Shown: positions 7,801 to 15,030, numbered from the stretch's first letter. The stretch is DNA of 15,644 nt from an uncultured Alphaproteobacteria bacterium (GCA_934273635.1 CAKQSV010000019.1:1-15644), one strand, 5' to 3'. The notes: generated by a model from the letters alone, not told the origin. Made by a program: numbers and translations.

Positions 7801-8257
7801 CAAGCGGAAAACGTTTCAAAATCTCCTGACAAAAACTGTGGATGGTCTGAATTTTCATCCCGCCGGGGGTATCCAACAACACCGCGAACAACTTGCGCGC
7901 CATGGCCTGCAACTGCGCGTAATCCTTATGACTTTCGGGCAACTTGCCTAACAATGCCACTAATTCTTTATCCAGTTCGTCATCAGCCGCCACCGCCCAA
8001 AAGCTCAAACGCTGCGCGATACGGGTGCTCATTTCCACCGCCGCCGCTTTGGTATAAGTCAAACACAAAATCTTCGCCGGCGCGACCCCGTTTAGCAACA
8101 AGCGCAACACGCGGTCAGACAATACCTTGGTTTTTCCCGTTCCTGCCGAAGCCTCCACCCACACCGAGCGTAACGGATTCGAGGCTTTTCGCTGTTGAGC
8201 AGAGGCCAACTCACCTCGCTGTTGTCTCTGTGTCATAAAATCCATATCCGCCATCAT
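4883..8257 (-). CDS. addA: Double-strand break repair helicase-nuclease subunit AddA
   Basis: A 1124-residue UvrD/Rep-type (SF1A) helicase with a C-terminal RecB-family nuclease domain. Visible motifs are Walker A ASAGTGKT (residues 36-43) with an upstream Gln of the Q motif, Walker B IDEAQD (near 417), GDRKQSIYSFQGADP (near 453), TVHGSKG (near 790), LYVALTRAEDRL, and the nuclease core VVDFKTNRPA (near 1068). With AddB it resects double-strand ends for RecA-dependent recombination. The ATG at 8257 directly abuts the addB stop codon, and GAGGAT in the last addB codons supplies the ribosome-binding site, so translation is coupled. The length fits alphaproteobacterial AddA. Several in-frame ATGs (residues 1, 2, 5, 8) leave the exact start open by a few codons. 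No frame break or missing catalytic residue was seen. Confidence 0.97.
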   Translation of the reverse strand: MMADMDFMTQRQQRGELASAQQRKASNPLRSVWVEASAGTGKTKVLSDRVLRLLLNGVAPAKILCLTYTKAAAVEMSTRIAQRLSFWAVAADDELDKELVALLGKLPESHKDYAQLQAMARKLFAVLLDTPGGMKIQTIHSFCQEILKRFPLEAAVSPYFEVMDDRAKSEVLDKLQNNMLIAAETDASSAVAQAIGYLTAHVSEFSFPDIMQAITDNAGKIIKLFRQYPNQEDLLRELAARLEIEEGQSEDELLLHWLNGLDRDELRQIAAAWAAGSDKERDKANDLYGVLEHEPMPEDFGMFAGLFLTKADHKPLAKYGTKKALEVYPELNEAGLSLAEGILEVHSQMAGLKVFASTKAIILLAEELIGGYQRYKKQNAKMDYDDLIMLTRNLLENQEVADWVLFKLDGGIDNVLIDEAQDTSPNQWAIVKSLTQEFFDGERDNRTVFVVGDRKQSIYSFQGADPREFERMRRYFREKAHNFDEVNLEVSFRSTAAVLDSVNTVFANSLAKSGVVPDGESVVHIPFRNGEGGKVEIWPLIEAEKDENPDEWRPPVERKVTNTTSSRLAKDIAHRIKKMVAEEFLPSKGRKLRYRDFMILVQRRNAFVEELVRECKLAGVNIAGVDKIKLSEQVAVQDLIALGNFLLLPTDDLTLAVVLKSPLFGLDDDDLFELCYNRGQASLWTRLGDNKRYQSCYEMLQSLLNIADYVRPFELYSLVLNQMQGRKKFEERMGAEVDDGLDEFVNLTLDFEQEHIPTLQAFISWIGKDEVEIKRELEQSDVDAVRIMTVHGSKGLQAPVVILPDTVRQVNTKRGMGMLWDEVFYYPLCADDYDDNCNRIIERDKQDAAEEYRRLLYVALTRAEDRLCICGYCQNKKPKDDCWYHLCKNTLSDIAQKQGDNLVYESAQQIEPKAQKPKGEVARAEAVPDWVNVEPETESPLAKPYTPSKPDETDDDDALFSPLLGENNNRYRRGLVIHKLLQFLPDVQGEDKTTVMREFLLKNAPEFSPPQIDKIESEVAALLNNPQFAPLFGRNSRAEVPIMGEVDGKIIAAQLDRLVVDEDKVMVVDFKTNRPAAQTPDEVQTAYVKQLAAYKALLQRIYPRKKVEAFILWTDTAQIMQIDV

Positions 8258-11140
8258 CTAATCCTCATCGGCAAAAGTAATTTCATCCATACGGCTGAGT
8301 TGCACATAATCAGAATATTTGGGCGCGATTTTCGGATTAGGTTTGCTGATATAAGAGGTGTCCTCAAAATCAAATATCGACGCCAACTCTCTGATACGCT
8401 CATAAGTGTTTTGCACCACCTCTTCCACATTGCCAAACACACCGCTTTCTTTTTTGCCCAACTGCCAATAAATCAAAGCCTTTGCCTGCGCGGCAGAAAT
8501 TTTATCAAAACCGCCCTTTTCGGCAATAATCGCCTCAATCGGCAACTGCGGCGCATAAGAATTTTCAATCTCTTTGGTGGTTCGCGCTTGTCCGGTCTTA
8601 TAGTCAATGATATTGATACCGCCGTCTTTCAACACATCCACCCTGTCGGCCTTGGCCGTAATCACAAATTCTCCGGCCGGCGCCTCAAAACTGTATTGTC
8701 CCTTAACTTCATTATAAACTTTAGCCACTTGCGGACGATAACCGCTCTCTTTTTTAACCAACCAGTCGACCGTCTTCAAAAAATTCGGCCACCAAAACGC
8801 GCGAATTTCTTCAGTAATCGCATTTGCCGCAAATTTTGCCGTACCGATTCTAATCAGCTCCTCACGAGCGTTAGGCGGAAAATCGCTGCTGTATTGATTG
8901 TTAAACTCCTCCAACACCGCGTGCACAATCGTGCCATAGTCGGCAAAGGTCAAACCTTGTTCCAAATCATCCAAGGGCTTAAGTTTCAAAATATATTTAG
9001 CAAAAATAATGTACGGATCACGCATCCAGTTTTCAACCGCGCTTGCCGGCAACTCGCGCGGACGAGCCGCCACCGGAGGCTTGGGCGCAGGGGGCAAAAT
9101 CCGTCGCAACACCTGCGCCTTGTCCAAATATTCCGCCCACACCGCATATTTAGAACCGTCCAAGTCTTTAAGATTAATCCCCATAGCCTGCAACACAGTT
9201 TCCATCCGCATCAGCCACCGTGACTTGACCATCGGCGTACCCTGTACCCGTTCGGCACGAGTGATAAAAACTTCTCTTCCGCACAATAATGAGCAGAAAT
9301 CAGCCGCCAACACCCCGATATTTTTCTCCGGCAACGGCAAACCAAAATCTTTTTTCATCGGACGAGACATCCACGGGTCGGCTTTTGCCGCCTGCGGCCA
9401 ACTATTTTCATTAACCTCGCCGACAATCACCCTGTCAAAATGCTGCAACCGCGCCTCAATCGGTCCTAAAATTTTGAGTCTCGGGTGCGTGCCGTAACGA
9501 CTGCGCACCGTCACGCCGGACATTAACGCCTCGAGCCAACCGGCATATTCTTTGGGACTGATTTTGCCCATAATTTTGGCATTATCCAACAAATCGGCCA
9601 TAAAACGCGCGGCCGCCTCGCCGTCATCACCTTTCCACAAAATTTTGGCGCCGTTTTTTTCATTGGTTGTCGCCAATCTCTCCGCCACTTGCAAATGCGC
9701 CACCAACAAATCGCTCAATTCAACCGTATCTTGCTCAAACAACAAACTCAACGGTTCAATCGCTTTTTCCAATCGTGCCAAAACTTCGGGCTTATCGGTC
9801 ACTGGTTTGCCACAACGCAGGCAAAACCGCTCAAACGCCCTCACTTTTCTTCGCACTTCAAAATAACTGTCGCCATTGGCGTATAACGGATATTTCATCA
9901 GCCCCAACAAAGCCACCGGCGCCGATTTTTGCTCCACCACCGTCACTATCTGCCGCAAAAAAATGCCGACCGGCGTCAAATGCAGCGGCTTACCGGCGGA
10001 ATCATCCACCTTTATGTGCCAACGCTCCAATTCCGCCGCCACTCGCCGCGCCAAATTTCGGTCGGTGGTGACCAACGCCGCGGTCTTCTCAGGCTCGTCC
10101 AACACCTCGCGCATCATCAGCGCAATCGCCAACGCCTCCAACCGCACATCCGCGCATTGACAGCAATACATATTCTTAACCGCCTCATCATCAGCGCCGA
10201 CTTTCTCCAACCGTCGCCACTTATCCGAGGTTTTCGCCGGACGCATAACTTCCGAAAGCAACACCTCACGCGGCAAATTCTCCGCCGGCACCAAATCTTC
10301 AACCTCCTGCCGATGAATTTGCAAATAATCCAACAACTGCTTAATCTCGTATTGCGGGTGCACTTCATCAACCAAATCCCAATCTTCGTCAGACAAGTTT
10401 CTATCCAACCCAAAGAGAATCACCTCGCCGTTGTCCAACGCCGCCACTGTTGACACCAGCTCCTTCATCAACGGAAAAGCTGCCGTGGTGCCCGCCGCGA
10501 CAATTCGTTTTTGCGGTGGTTGCGCCTTCCACAGGTCTATTTGCACCTGCAACAGCTGGTTTTTATGAATAACGGCGTCCACCTTGCCTTGTTCTCGTAA
10601 AATCGCCGGCCAATAATCGGTGATAATCATCAAAAACTTTAAGGTTTCTTGCCAGTGCGTGGCATATTCCGCCGGCACAATCTCCCGCAACCGCTCAAAA
10701 GACAACTGTTGATTATACACCGCGTCAATCAGACTCGCCAAATCTTTGGCCAAAAAAGCGGCTTGCCCTGCCGGCATTTTTTCCAATCCATAGTCCGCAG
10801 GTTTTGCCATAATGATTTTTGCAAACAACATCAGTCTTTCAGTCGCGGGCATAACCGGCGATAGATTCTTCAAGCCCGCCGAGAGGTCAAAACCCTTAAT
10901 CAGCAACTCTTCTTCCTCCACCTCGGATAAAGGTTGCATTTGTGGCAAAATGGTAGGCTTAAGCCCCTGCAACCGCACAAAAGCCTCGGTCAAAGACTTG
11001 CACGCGCGCCGATTCGGCAACAAAAACAACACCTCGGCCAAATCCAAGGGTTTGTCCCGATATTCATCTAAAAACTGTTCGGCCAACACATCCAAAAACG
11101 ACTTTGTTGCCGGAATATTAAAAATCTTGCGTTTCATCAT
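8258..11140 (-). CDS. addB: Double-strand break repair subunit AddB (alphaproteobacterial type)
   Basis: A 960-residue partner of AddA. The N-terminus carries LFLLPNRRACKSL, the degenerate helicase-like start typical of alphaproteobacterial AddB; no Walker A is present, unlike Bacillus AddB. The C-terminal RecB-type nuclease is recognisable from YGTIVHAVLEEF (near 743), ITAKADRVD and NIIDYKTGQAR (D846, K848). I do not see the cysteine set that forms the Fe-S staple in Bacillus AddB: the segment ENWMRDPYIIFAKYIL lacks cysteine. Two consecutive ATGs (11140 and 11137) are possible starts. GAGG lies only 1 nt before the first and 4 nt before the second, so the second may be used. It is the first gene of the addB-addA-trxA block and is divergent from the HD-domain gene across 124 bp. 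Confidence 0.95.
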   Translation of the reverse strand: MMKRKIFNIPATKSFLDVLAEQFLDEYRDKPLDLAEVLFLLPNRRACKSLTEAFVRLQGLKPTILPQMQPLSEVEEEELLIKGFDLSAGLKNLSPVMPATERLMLFAKIIMAKPADYGLEKMPAGQAAFLAKDLASLIDAVYNQQLSFERLREIVPAEYATHWQETLKFLMIITDYWPAILREQGKVDAVIHKNQLLQVQIDLWKAQPPQKRIVAAGTTAAFPLMKELVSTVAALDNGEVILFGLDRNLSDEDWDLVDEVHPQYEIKQLLDYLQIHRQEVEDLVPAENLPREVLLSEVMRPAKTSDKWRRLEKVGADDEAVKNMYCCQCADVRLEALAIALMMREVLDEPEKTAALVTTDRNLARRVAAELERWHIKVDDSAGKPLHLTPVGIFLRQIVTVVEQKSAPVALLGLMKYPLYANGDSYFEVRRKVRAFERFCLRCGKPVTDKPEVLARLEKAIEPLSLLFEQDTVELSDLLVAHLQVAERLATTNEKNGAKILWKGDDGEAAARFMADLLDNAKIMGKISPKEYAGWLEALMSGVTVRSRYGTHPRLKILGPIEARLQHFDRVIVGEVNENSWPQAAKADPWMSRPMKKDFGLPLPEKNIGVLAADFCSLLCGREVFITRAERVQGTPMVKSRWLMRMETVLQAMGINLKDLDGSKYAVWAEYLDKAQVLRRILPPAPKPPVAARPRELPASAVENWMRDPYIIFAKYILKLKPLDDLEQGLTFADYGTIVHAVLEEFNNQYSSDFPPNAREELIRIGTAKFAANAITEEIRAFWWPNFLKTVDWLVKKESGYRPQVAKVYNEVKGQYSFEAPAGEFVITAKADRVDVLKDGGINIIDYKTGQARTTKEIENSYAPQLPIEAIIAEKGGFDKISAAQAKALIYWQLGKKESGVFGNVEEVVQNTYERIRELASIFDFEDTSYISKPNPKIAPKYSDYVQLSRMDEITFADED

Positions 11141-11264
11141 GCCTCAGAGTTTAACCGTCCCGCAAATTTAGTCAATAGAGATAAGCACAGCGATAAAAAA
11201 AACATTGTATTTTCTCCTCAAAACGACTACAAGAGACTCATCACATTAAAAATTTATTGGAATC

Positions 11265-12002
11265 ATGATGACCACAATAGGACATTACGTTGGCAAAATC
11301 TCTCGTCAAGAGGCTTTACGCCTTGCAAATCACTATTTGCAGGAGCGGATTTATCATGGTTCAAAACTCAAAATCATCTATGAGCACGGCGTGCATATTT
11401 TCAACGTTGCCAAAATTGCCGAGAGCATTGCCTCGCACACGCACGGCGCCTTAGACCCCGAAACGGCTTACACTCTCGGTCTGCTCCACGACATCGGTCG
11501 TATCAAAGACGAGACCGTCACCAAAGTTCCGCACGGCATTGAGGGCTTTAACTATCTCGCCTCCATCGGACACCGAGACATTGCGCCAATTTGCATAACC
11601 CACAATTTTATTGATAAAAACATCAAACAGAGCGATTTTCCCACATATAGCCCCGAGCTGTTTGCCCAAACCCGAGATTACCTCTCCGGTATTGAATACA
11701 ACGACTACGACCGCCTGATTCAGGTGGCGGATTTATTCTCCCGCGGCAAAGAGATTATGAGTATTAAACAACGGCTTGATAAAAACAAATCGTTCTATCA
11801 TATTGAGAATTTGTCTTATGAGAGCAAGGCTTTTGAGTTGCGGGACTACTTTGACAACAAATACAACATTGACATCGAACAAATTGTCGCCGATCTGTTT
11901 GATATGCACAAACAGAGCTACCACTCATCTTGCGTTTTTGTCATTAAAAACAAATTTATCGAACTGCCAAGGTTCTCCCAACGCAAATATTACGAAAAAT
12001 AA
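11265..12002 (+). CDS. HD-domain phosphohydrolase
   Basis: A 245-residue soluble protein. HD-superfamily metal ligands are visible: a His in YEHGVHIFNVAKIA (H41 or H44), the H75-D76 pair in LLHDIGRIKD, H113 in ITHNF and D156 in LIQVADLF. HD proteins hydrolyse phosphoesters of nucleotides or other small molecules, and single-domain members like this include nucleotidases and hydrolases of uncertain substrate. It does not look like a full RelA/SpoT protein, because no synthetase or TGS domain is present. The start has two adjacent ATGs and only a weak TGGAA upstream. The gene lies alone on the plus strand between addB and the murU-like gene, and its last 13 bp overlap the convergent murU-like gene tail to tail. 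The family is secure; the substrate is unknown. Confidence 0.85.
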   Translation: MMTTIGHYVGKISRQEALRLANHYLQERIYHGSKLKIIYEHGVHIFNVAKIAESIASHTHGALDPETAYTLGLLHDIGRIKDETVTKVPHGIEGFNYLASIGHRDIAPICITHNFIDKNIKQSDFPTYSPELFAQTRDYLSGIEYNDYDRLIQVADLFSRGKEIMSIKQRLDKNKSFYHIENLSYESKAFELRDYFDNKYNIDIEQIVADLFDMHKQSYHSSCVFVIKNKFIELPRFSQRKYYEK

Positions 12003-12700
12003 TCTTCCGCAACTTTAGTGGCTTCGGGATCGCCCACATGAAACCACTTGCCCTGATGAATATAATATCCCAGGCGTCCGGCTTTCTGTAACCTGTCAAA
12101 AATCTCCACCAAGCGATAACACCCTTCCGGCTCGTCATCAAAAACCCGCGGATGACAAATCATCACCCCGCCATACAAATACGGCGCTTTAGTCACCGCG
12201 TCGCGCCGACGTTGCGGACAACCGTTTTCATCCAAGGCATAGTCACCGTTTTGCCCCACGCCATAAGCGTTTTCCAACGGCTGAAACATCAACATCATAT
12301 CATATTTTTCGCCGTTCCAACGCTTTATCATCTCAGGCAGCAGAGGTGGAACGCCCTCATCGCTCCACAAAGCGTCGCTATTAATCACCACAAACGGCGC
12401 GCGTTTCATCTTGGGCAAAGCATGCTTGATACCGCCGCCGGTTTCAAGAGCTTCTTCCTCTTCCGAAAAAATAAAGTTCATCCCGCCGCGCGCGGTCAAA
12501 TGCTCGCGAATCATCTCGCCTTTATAGCACAAATTAACCACACAATCCTTAATGCCCGCGGCTTTGATATGCTCAACATTATAATCAATCAAACACTTTC
12601 CGGCAACGCTCACCAATGGTTTGGGCTTATCTTCGGTCAAATGCAACATCCTTTTGCCGCGTCCGGCTGCCAAAATAAAGGCTTGTGAGATTTTTTCCAT
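11990..12700 (-). CDS. murU: Sugar-1-phosphate nucleotidyltransferase, MurU-like
   Basis: A 236-residue member of the NTP_transferase family. Signature elements are the nucleotide-binding loop ILAAGRGKRM (residues 9-18), the Lys-Pro segment EDKPKPLVSVAGKCLIDY, ETGGGI (86-91), the metal-binding Asp in NSDALW (D109) and WFHVGDPEA near the C-terminus. The closest match I know is MurU, which makes UDP-MurNAc from MurNAc-1-phosphate and UTP in the peptidoglycan recycling route that bypasses de novo synthesis; mannose-1-phosphate guanylyltransferase-like activity cannot be excluded. AGGAG, encoded by the last codons of rdgB, is its ribosome-binding site, and only 1 bp separates the two genes, so it is co-translated with rph-rdgB. 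The usual partner kinase amgK is not in the window. The gene symbol is tentative. Confidence 0.75.
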   Translation of the reverse strand: MEKISQAFILAAGRGKRMLHLTEDKPKPLVSVAGKCLIDYNVEHIKAAGIKDCVVNLCYKGEMIREHLTARGGMNFIFSEEEEALETGGGIKHALPKMKRAPFVVINSDALWSDEGVPPLLPEMIKRWNGEKYDMMLMFQPLENAYGVGQNGDYALDENGCPQRRRDAVTKAPYLYGGVMICHPRVFDDEPEGCYRLVEIFDRLQKAGRLGYYIHQGKWFHVGDPEATKVAEDYFS

Positions 12701-12701
12701 A

Positions 12702-13286
12702 TTACAAACTCCTGATAAATGTGCTTAAGGCTCTGCCACGGTGCGAAATTTTGCTCTTTTCTTCGCCGTTCATCTCGGCAAAAGTGCGTCCATCGCCCTC
12801 GTCAGGCACAAAAATCGGGTCATAACCGAAACCGCCGTTGCCGTGCTTTTCTTCACTCAAATGCCCGTTGACCCGTCCTTCAAAAATTTTGCAACTCAAG
12901 TCTTTCGGGTCTGCCAAAGCAATCACACAACTAAAGTGCGCGGCGCGAGTCTTTTTGCCCGATTGCGACACTTCTTGCAACAACATCTCCATACCCTTGT
13001 CAAAATCGCGATTTGGCGCGTACCGAGCCGAATAAACCCCTGGGCGACCATCCAATGCGTCCACACACAAGCCGCTGTCGTCAGCCAAACAAAACTCACC
13101 CGAAAGTTTAGCCAACGCCACCGCCTTAAGGCGAGCGTTTTCCTCAAAGGTCGTACCCGTTTCTTCCACATCGGGCAGGTTCAAATCGACCGCCGACACC
13201 ACCTCAATCCCAAACGGCGCCAACAATTCCGAAATTTCTTTAATCTTACCTTGATTATGCGAGGCAATCACTAATTTCTTCATCAT
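12702..13286 (-). CDS. rdgB: XTP/dITP diphosphatase (Ham1/RdgB family)
   Basis: A 194-residue protein of normal family length. Hallmarks are the N-terminal IASHNQGKIKEI (S/T-x-N-x-x-K), LADDSGLCVDALDGRPGVYSARYA with the catalytic Asp D70, GFGYDPIFVPD, and the C-terminal SHRGRAL. It hydrolyses non-canonical purine nucleotides (dITP, XTP) to monophosphates and pyrophosphate, keeping them out of DNA and RNA. It follows rph after 5 bp and precedes the murU-like gene by 1 bp, so the three form one operon. Two adjacent ATGs (13286 and 13283) are possible starts; GGGG at the end of rph lies about 10 nt upstream. No anomalies were seen. Confidence 0.96.
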   Translation of the reverse strand: MMKKLVIASHNQGKIKEISELLAPFGIEVVSAVDLNLPDVEETGTTFEENARLKAVALAKLSGEFCLADDSGLCVDALDGRPGVYSARYAPNRDFDKGMEMLLQEVSQSGKKTRAAHFSCVIALADPKDLSCKIFEGRVNGHLSEEKHGNGGFGYDPIFVPDEGDGRTFAEMNGEEKSKISHRGRALSTFIRSL

Positions 13287-13291
13287 TTTAT

Positions 13292-14002
13292 TTAAGCCCC
13301 CAATACTTCGTGTTGTTTTGCCGTCAAAGTTTTAATACTCTGCTTAGCCAAAGCCAACAGCTCCAAAAACTCGCCCTCGGCAAAAGGCTCGCCCTCAGCC
13401 GTGCCCTGAATTTCAATAATCTTACCGCTTTCAGTCATCACAAAGTTCATATCGACTTGCGCCGCCGAGTCTTCTTCGTAGTCCACATCGGCAATTTTCT
13501 CACCCTCGTAAATATCGCACGACACCGCCGCCACAAATTCTCTGATAGGATTTTCGAGCAACTCCCCGCTGTCCAACATTTTTTGAATAGCCAGATACAA
13601 CGCCACAAAACCGCCCGTAATTGAGGCCGTGCGCGTGCCGCCGTCAGCCTGAATCACATCACAGTCCACACAAAAAGAAACATCTTTCATCTTGCTCAAA
13701 TCAACCGCCGCACGCAACGAGCGTCCGATAAGGCGTTGAATTTCCTGCGAGCGCCCCGAAGGCTTTTTCAGCTCACGCGGCGTGCGGGTTTGGGTGGCGC
13801 GGGGCAACATCCCGTATTCAGCCGTAATCCAGCCTTTTTCCTGACCTTTGAGCCACGACGGAACCTTATCTTCTTTGGTCACGTTACAAATCACATGAGT
13901 ATTGCCGCACTTAATCAGGCACGAGCCCTCGGCATAAGGATTAAAATTCGGCACAATTTCAACTTCTCTGATTTGATTATTAGCGCGTCCGGAATGTCTC
14001 AT
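13292..14002 (-). CDS. rph: Ribonuclease PH
   Basis: A 236-residue phosphorolytic 3'-to-5' exoribonuclease that trims tRNA 3' ends. Diagnostic segments are MRHSGRANNQIREV at the N-terminus, KCGNTHVICNVT, GWITAEYGMLPRATQTR, KPSGRSQEIQRLIGRSLRAAVDL, the phosphate-binding GGTR (residues 121-124) in VIQADGGTRTASITGG, and DVDYEEDSAAQVDMNFVMT. I choose the ATG at 14002 over an in-frame TTG at 14005, because AAAGG sits 8 nt upstream of the ATG and MR-x-SGR is the usual family start. It is the first gene of the rph-rdgB-murU-like unit. The length and motifs are complete, so it should be active, unlike the frameshifted rph of some E. coli K-12 strains. Confidence 0.97.
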   Translation of the reverse strand: MRHSGRANNQIREVEIVPNFNPYAEGSCLIKCGNTHVICNVTKEDKVPSWLKGQEKGWITAEYGMLPRATQTRTPRELKKPSGRSQEIQRLIGRSLRAAVDLSKMKDVSFCVDCDVIQADGGTRTASITGGFVALYLAIQKMLDSGELLENPIREFVAAVSCDIYEGEKIADVDYEEDSAAQVDMNFVMTESGKIIEIQGTAEGEPFAEGEFLELLALAKQSIKTLTAKQHEVLGA

Positions 14003-14037
14003 CAATCTAACCTTTCTTCAATCATAACTGTTCTGTT

Positions 14038-14064
14038 TTTATACCGATTACCACACAAAATCAA
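14038..14064 (-). promoter_or_regulatory. Possible promoter of rph-rdgB-murU-like operon
   Basis: On the minus strand TTGATT (14064-14059) and TATAAA (14043-14038) are 15 nt apart, slightly short for sigma70. It lies just downstream of the terminator of the gene at 14138, so some promoter is needed here. A weak prediction. Confidence 0.3.
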
Positions 14065-14070
14065 TGATTC

Positions 14071-14118
14071 TCTTTAAAAACAAAAACAGCCCTATTTGCT
14101 TTTACACAAAAGGGGCTG
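14071..14118 (-). terminator. Rho-independent terminator of the gene at 14138-14695
   Basis: On the minus strand CAGCCCC (14118-14112) pairs with GGGCTG (14092-14087), with further A/T pairing inside. It is followed by TTTTTGTTTTT, a typical U-rich tail. It begins 20 nt after the stop codon of the upstream gene and isolates that gene from rph. Confidence 0.8.
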
Positions 14119-14137
14119 AATTTTACTTCTGCAAGCA

Positions 14138-14695
14138 TCAAAATGTCAGCTTAAAAGAGAATTTAACAATATATATTCCCATGGCTGATACTTCTTCTGC
14201 TTTTTTACGAGTCTTACCGGTTTTCATATCAAACACAACATCCGGTGTCTTGCGACGCCAGTCCCATGCCCAATATTCACCGTCAAGCTCAGGCCAATTA
14301 CTCTCACGCAACGACTGGTTTAATACCTCAAGATTGCGGCGCATTGCCTTAAGCTCACGCAGTTTCGGTCTTTTCATAGAGCAACGGTAGTTAGAATTAT
14401 TTTCCAAACACAAACCTGTCTCATAAAAAGATTCCTGACGAAAGATAACTTCCGTTGAAGGGAAAAAGCCGATAAACGAATTTCCCGAAACTTTCAACAC
14501 AATCGCGCGTAAACGTCTGGAAGCGATAAACTGATCCGAAATCAAATTGTCCTCATACCAAAACATCCCCGCGCGCAAATGCTTAAGATTTTCCTTAACG
14601 GGAGACAGCATTGTCAGGTCAACATCTTCAGACTTAAACAAGTTTTTAACAACGCTTACAGCACTCTTTACCTTACTGGTTAAAATATTTGTCAT
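14138..14695 (-). CDS. Hypothetical protein, 185 aa, possible DUF1566-like fold
   Basis: A protein with no recognised family assignment. It has no signal peptide or membrane segment. Two blocks stand out. The first, residues 43-69, contains GMFWYEDN, then SDQFIASRRLRAIVLKV. The second, residues 110-162, contains LRELKAMRRNLEVLNQSL and EYWAWDWRRKTPDVVFDMKTGK. The order LRELK...LN-x-x-L...EYW-x-W...DV-x-F-D-x-x-TGK recalls the DUF1566/formylglycine-generating-enzyme-like fold (PSLGEL...YWSSTE...W-x-x-x-F-x-x-G), but this is a by-eye resemblance. The gene is monocistronic, with a strong sigma70 promoter at 14756-14728 and its own hairpin terminator. No Shine-Dalgarno sequence is visible in the AT-only stretch before the ATG at 14695. 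Real gene: likely; function: unknown. Confidence 0.7.
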   Translation of the reverse strand: MTNILTSKVKSAVSVVKNLFKSEDVDLTMLSPVKENLKHLRAGMFWYEDNLISDQFIASRRLRAIVLKVSGNSFIGFFPSTEVIFRQESFYETGLCLENNSNYRCSMKRPKLRELKAMRRNLEVLNQSLRESNWPELDGEYWAWDWRRKTPDVVFDMKTGKTRKKAEEVSAMGIYIVKFSFKLTF

Positions 14696-14727
14696 AATAA
14701 TAAAAATAAATATAAATTAGTATCTAT

Positions 14728-14756
14728 AATATACGTCTTTTCGCACGTTTCGTCAA
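14728..14756 (-). promoter_or_regulatory. Sigma70-type promoter of the 185-aa gene
   Basis: On the minus strand TTGACG (14756-14751) and TATATT (14733-14728) are separated by exactly 17 nt; each matches the consensus at five of six positions. The predicted start leaves a leader of about 25 nt of nearly pure A/T before the ATG. Confidence 0.7.
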
Positions 14757-14787
14757 CGAGTTTTTTTCGCCTCTTTTCCCCTACTAT

Positions 14788-14940
14788 CGTCATTGCACCC
14801 GCCCCTGAATCGTTATTGTATCCCCCATCATCGTCATTGCGAGTGTGGCTCGCCACCGAAGCAATCCATCCCCCGCCATCGTCATTGCGCCACCTCCTCG
14901 TGCGTCATTGCGAGTCAGCTCTGCTGACGAAGCAATCCAG
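14788..14940 (+). repeat. Cluster of GTCATTGCGAG-type palindromic repeats
   Basis: Two complete units lie at 14832-14867 and 14903-14940. Each starts CGTCATTGCGAG and ends CGAAGCAATCCA, and each carries a different perfect central palindrome: GTGGC-TC-GCCAC in the first, GTCAGC-TCT-GCTGAC in the second. ATTGC near the left end is complementary to GCAAT near the right end. Truncated heads (CGTCATTGC) occur at 14788 and 14880, and a degenerate one (CGTTATTG) at 14811. This is a dispersed REP-like intergenic repeat family seen in several bacterial groups; no mobilising gene is in the window. Confidence 0.75.
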
Positions 14941-14990
14941 TCCACCAATAGCATCCTTACCTTTGCCTCTTTGAATTTTTAGAGAGGCAA

Positions 14991-15030
14991 GATTGCTCAG
15001 TAAATGCGACAGCATTTGCGCTTAGCAATC
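14991..15030 (+). repeat. Long imperfect hairpin
   Basis: GATTGCTCAGTAAATGC (14991-15007), a GACA loop, and GCATTTGCGCTTAGCAATC (15012-15030) form a 40-nt imperfect hairpin with strong outer (GATTGCT/AGCAATC) and inner (AAATGC/GCATTT) stems. There is no T run at either end, so it is probably another palindromic repeat unit rather than a terminator. GATTGCT also echoes the right end of the neighbouring GTCATTGCGAG units. Confidence 0.5.

Noticed and set aside
7319..7951. Plus-strand ORF of 210 codons opposite addA
   Set aside because: Antisense to the conserved AddA helicase region; composition typical of a shadow frame, no ribosome-binding context.
8195..9223. Long plus-strand ORF (342 codons) opposite addA/addB
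   Set aside because: It is antisense to the addB 3' part, which has clear conserved motifs. The translation is rich in Arg/His/Leu with no recognisable domain and is a codon-bias shadow.
14788..14940. CRISPR-like array
   Set aside because: Repeat units are internally palindromic with variable cores, irregular spacing and only two full copies; no cas genes.
14991..15030. Rho-independent terminator
   Set aside because: The stem is good, but neither side has a T run and no gene ends nearby.
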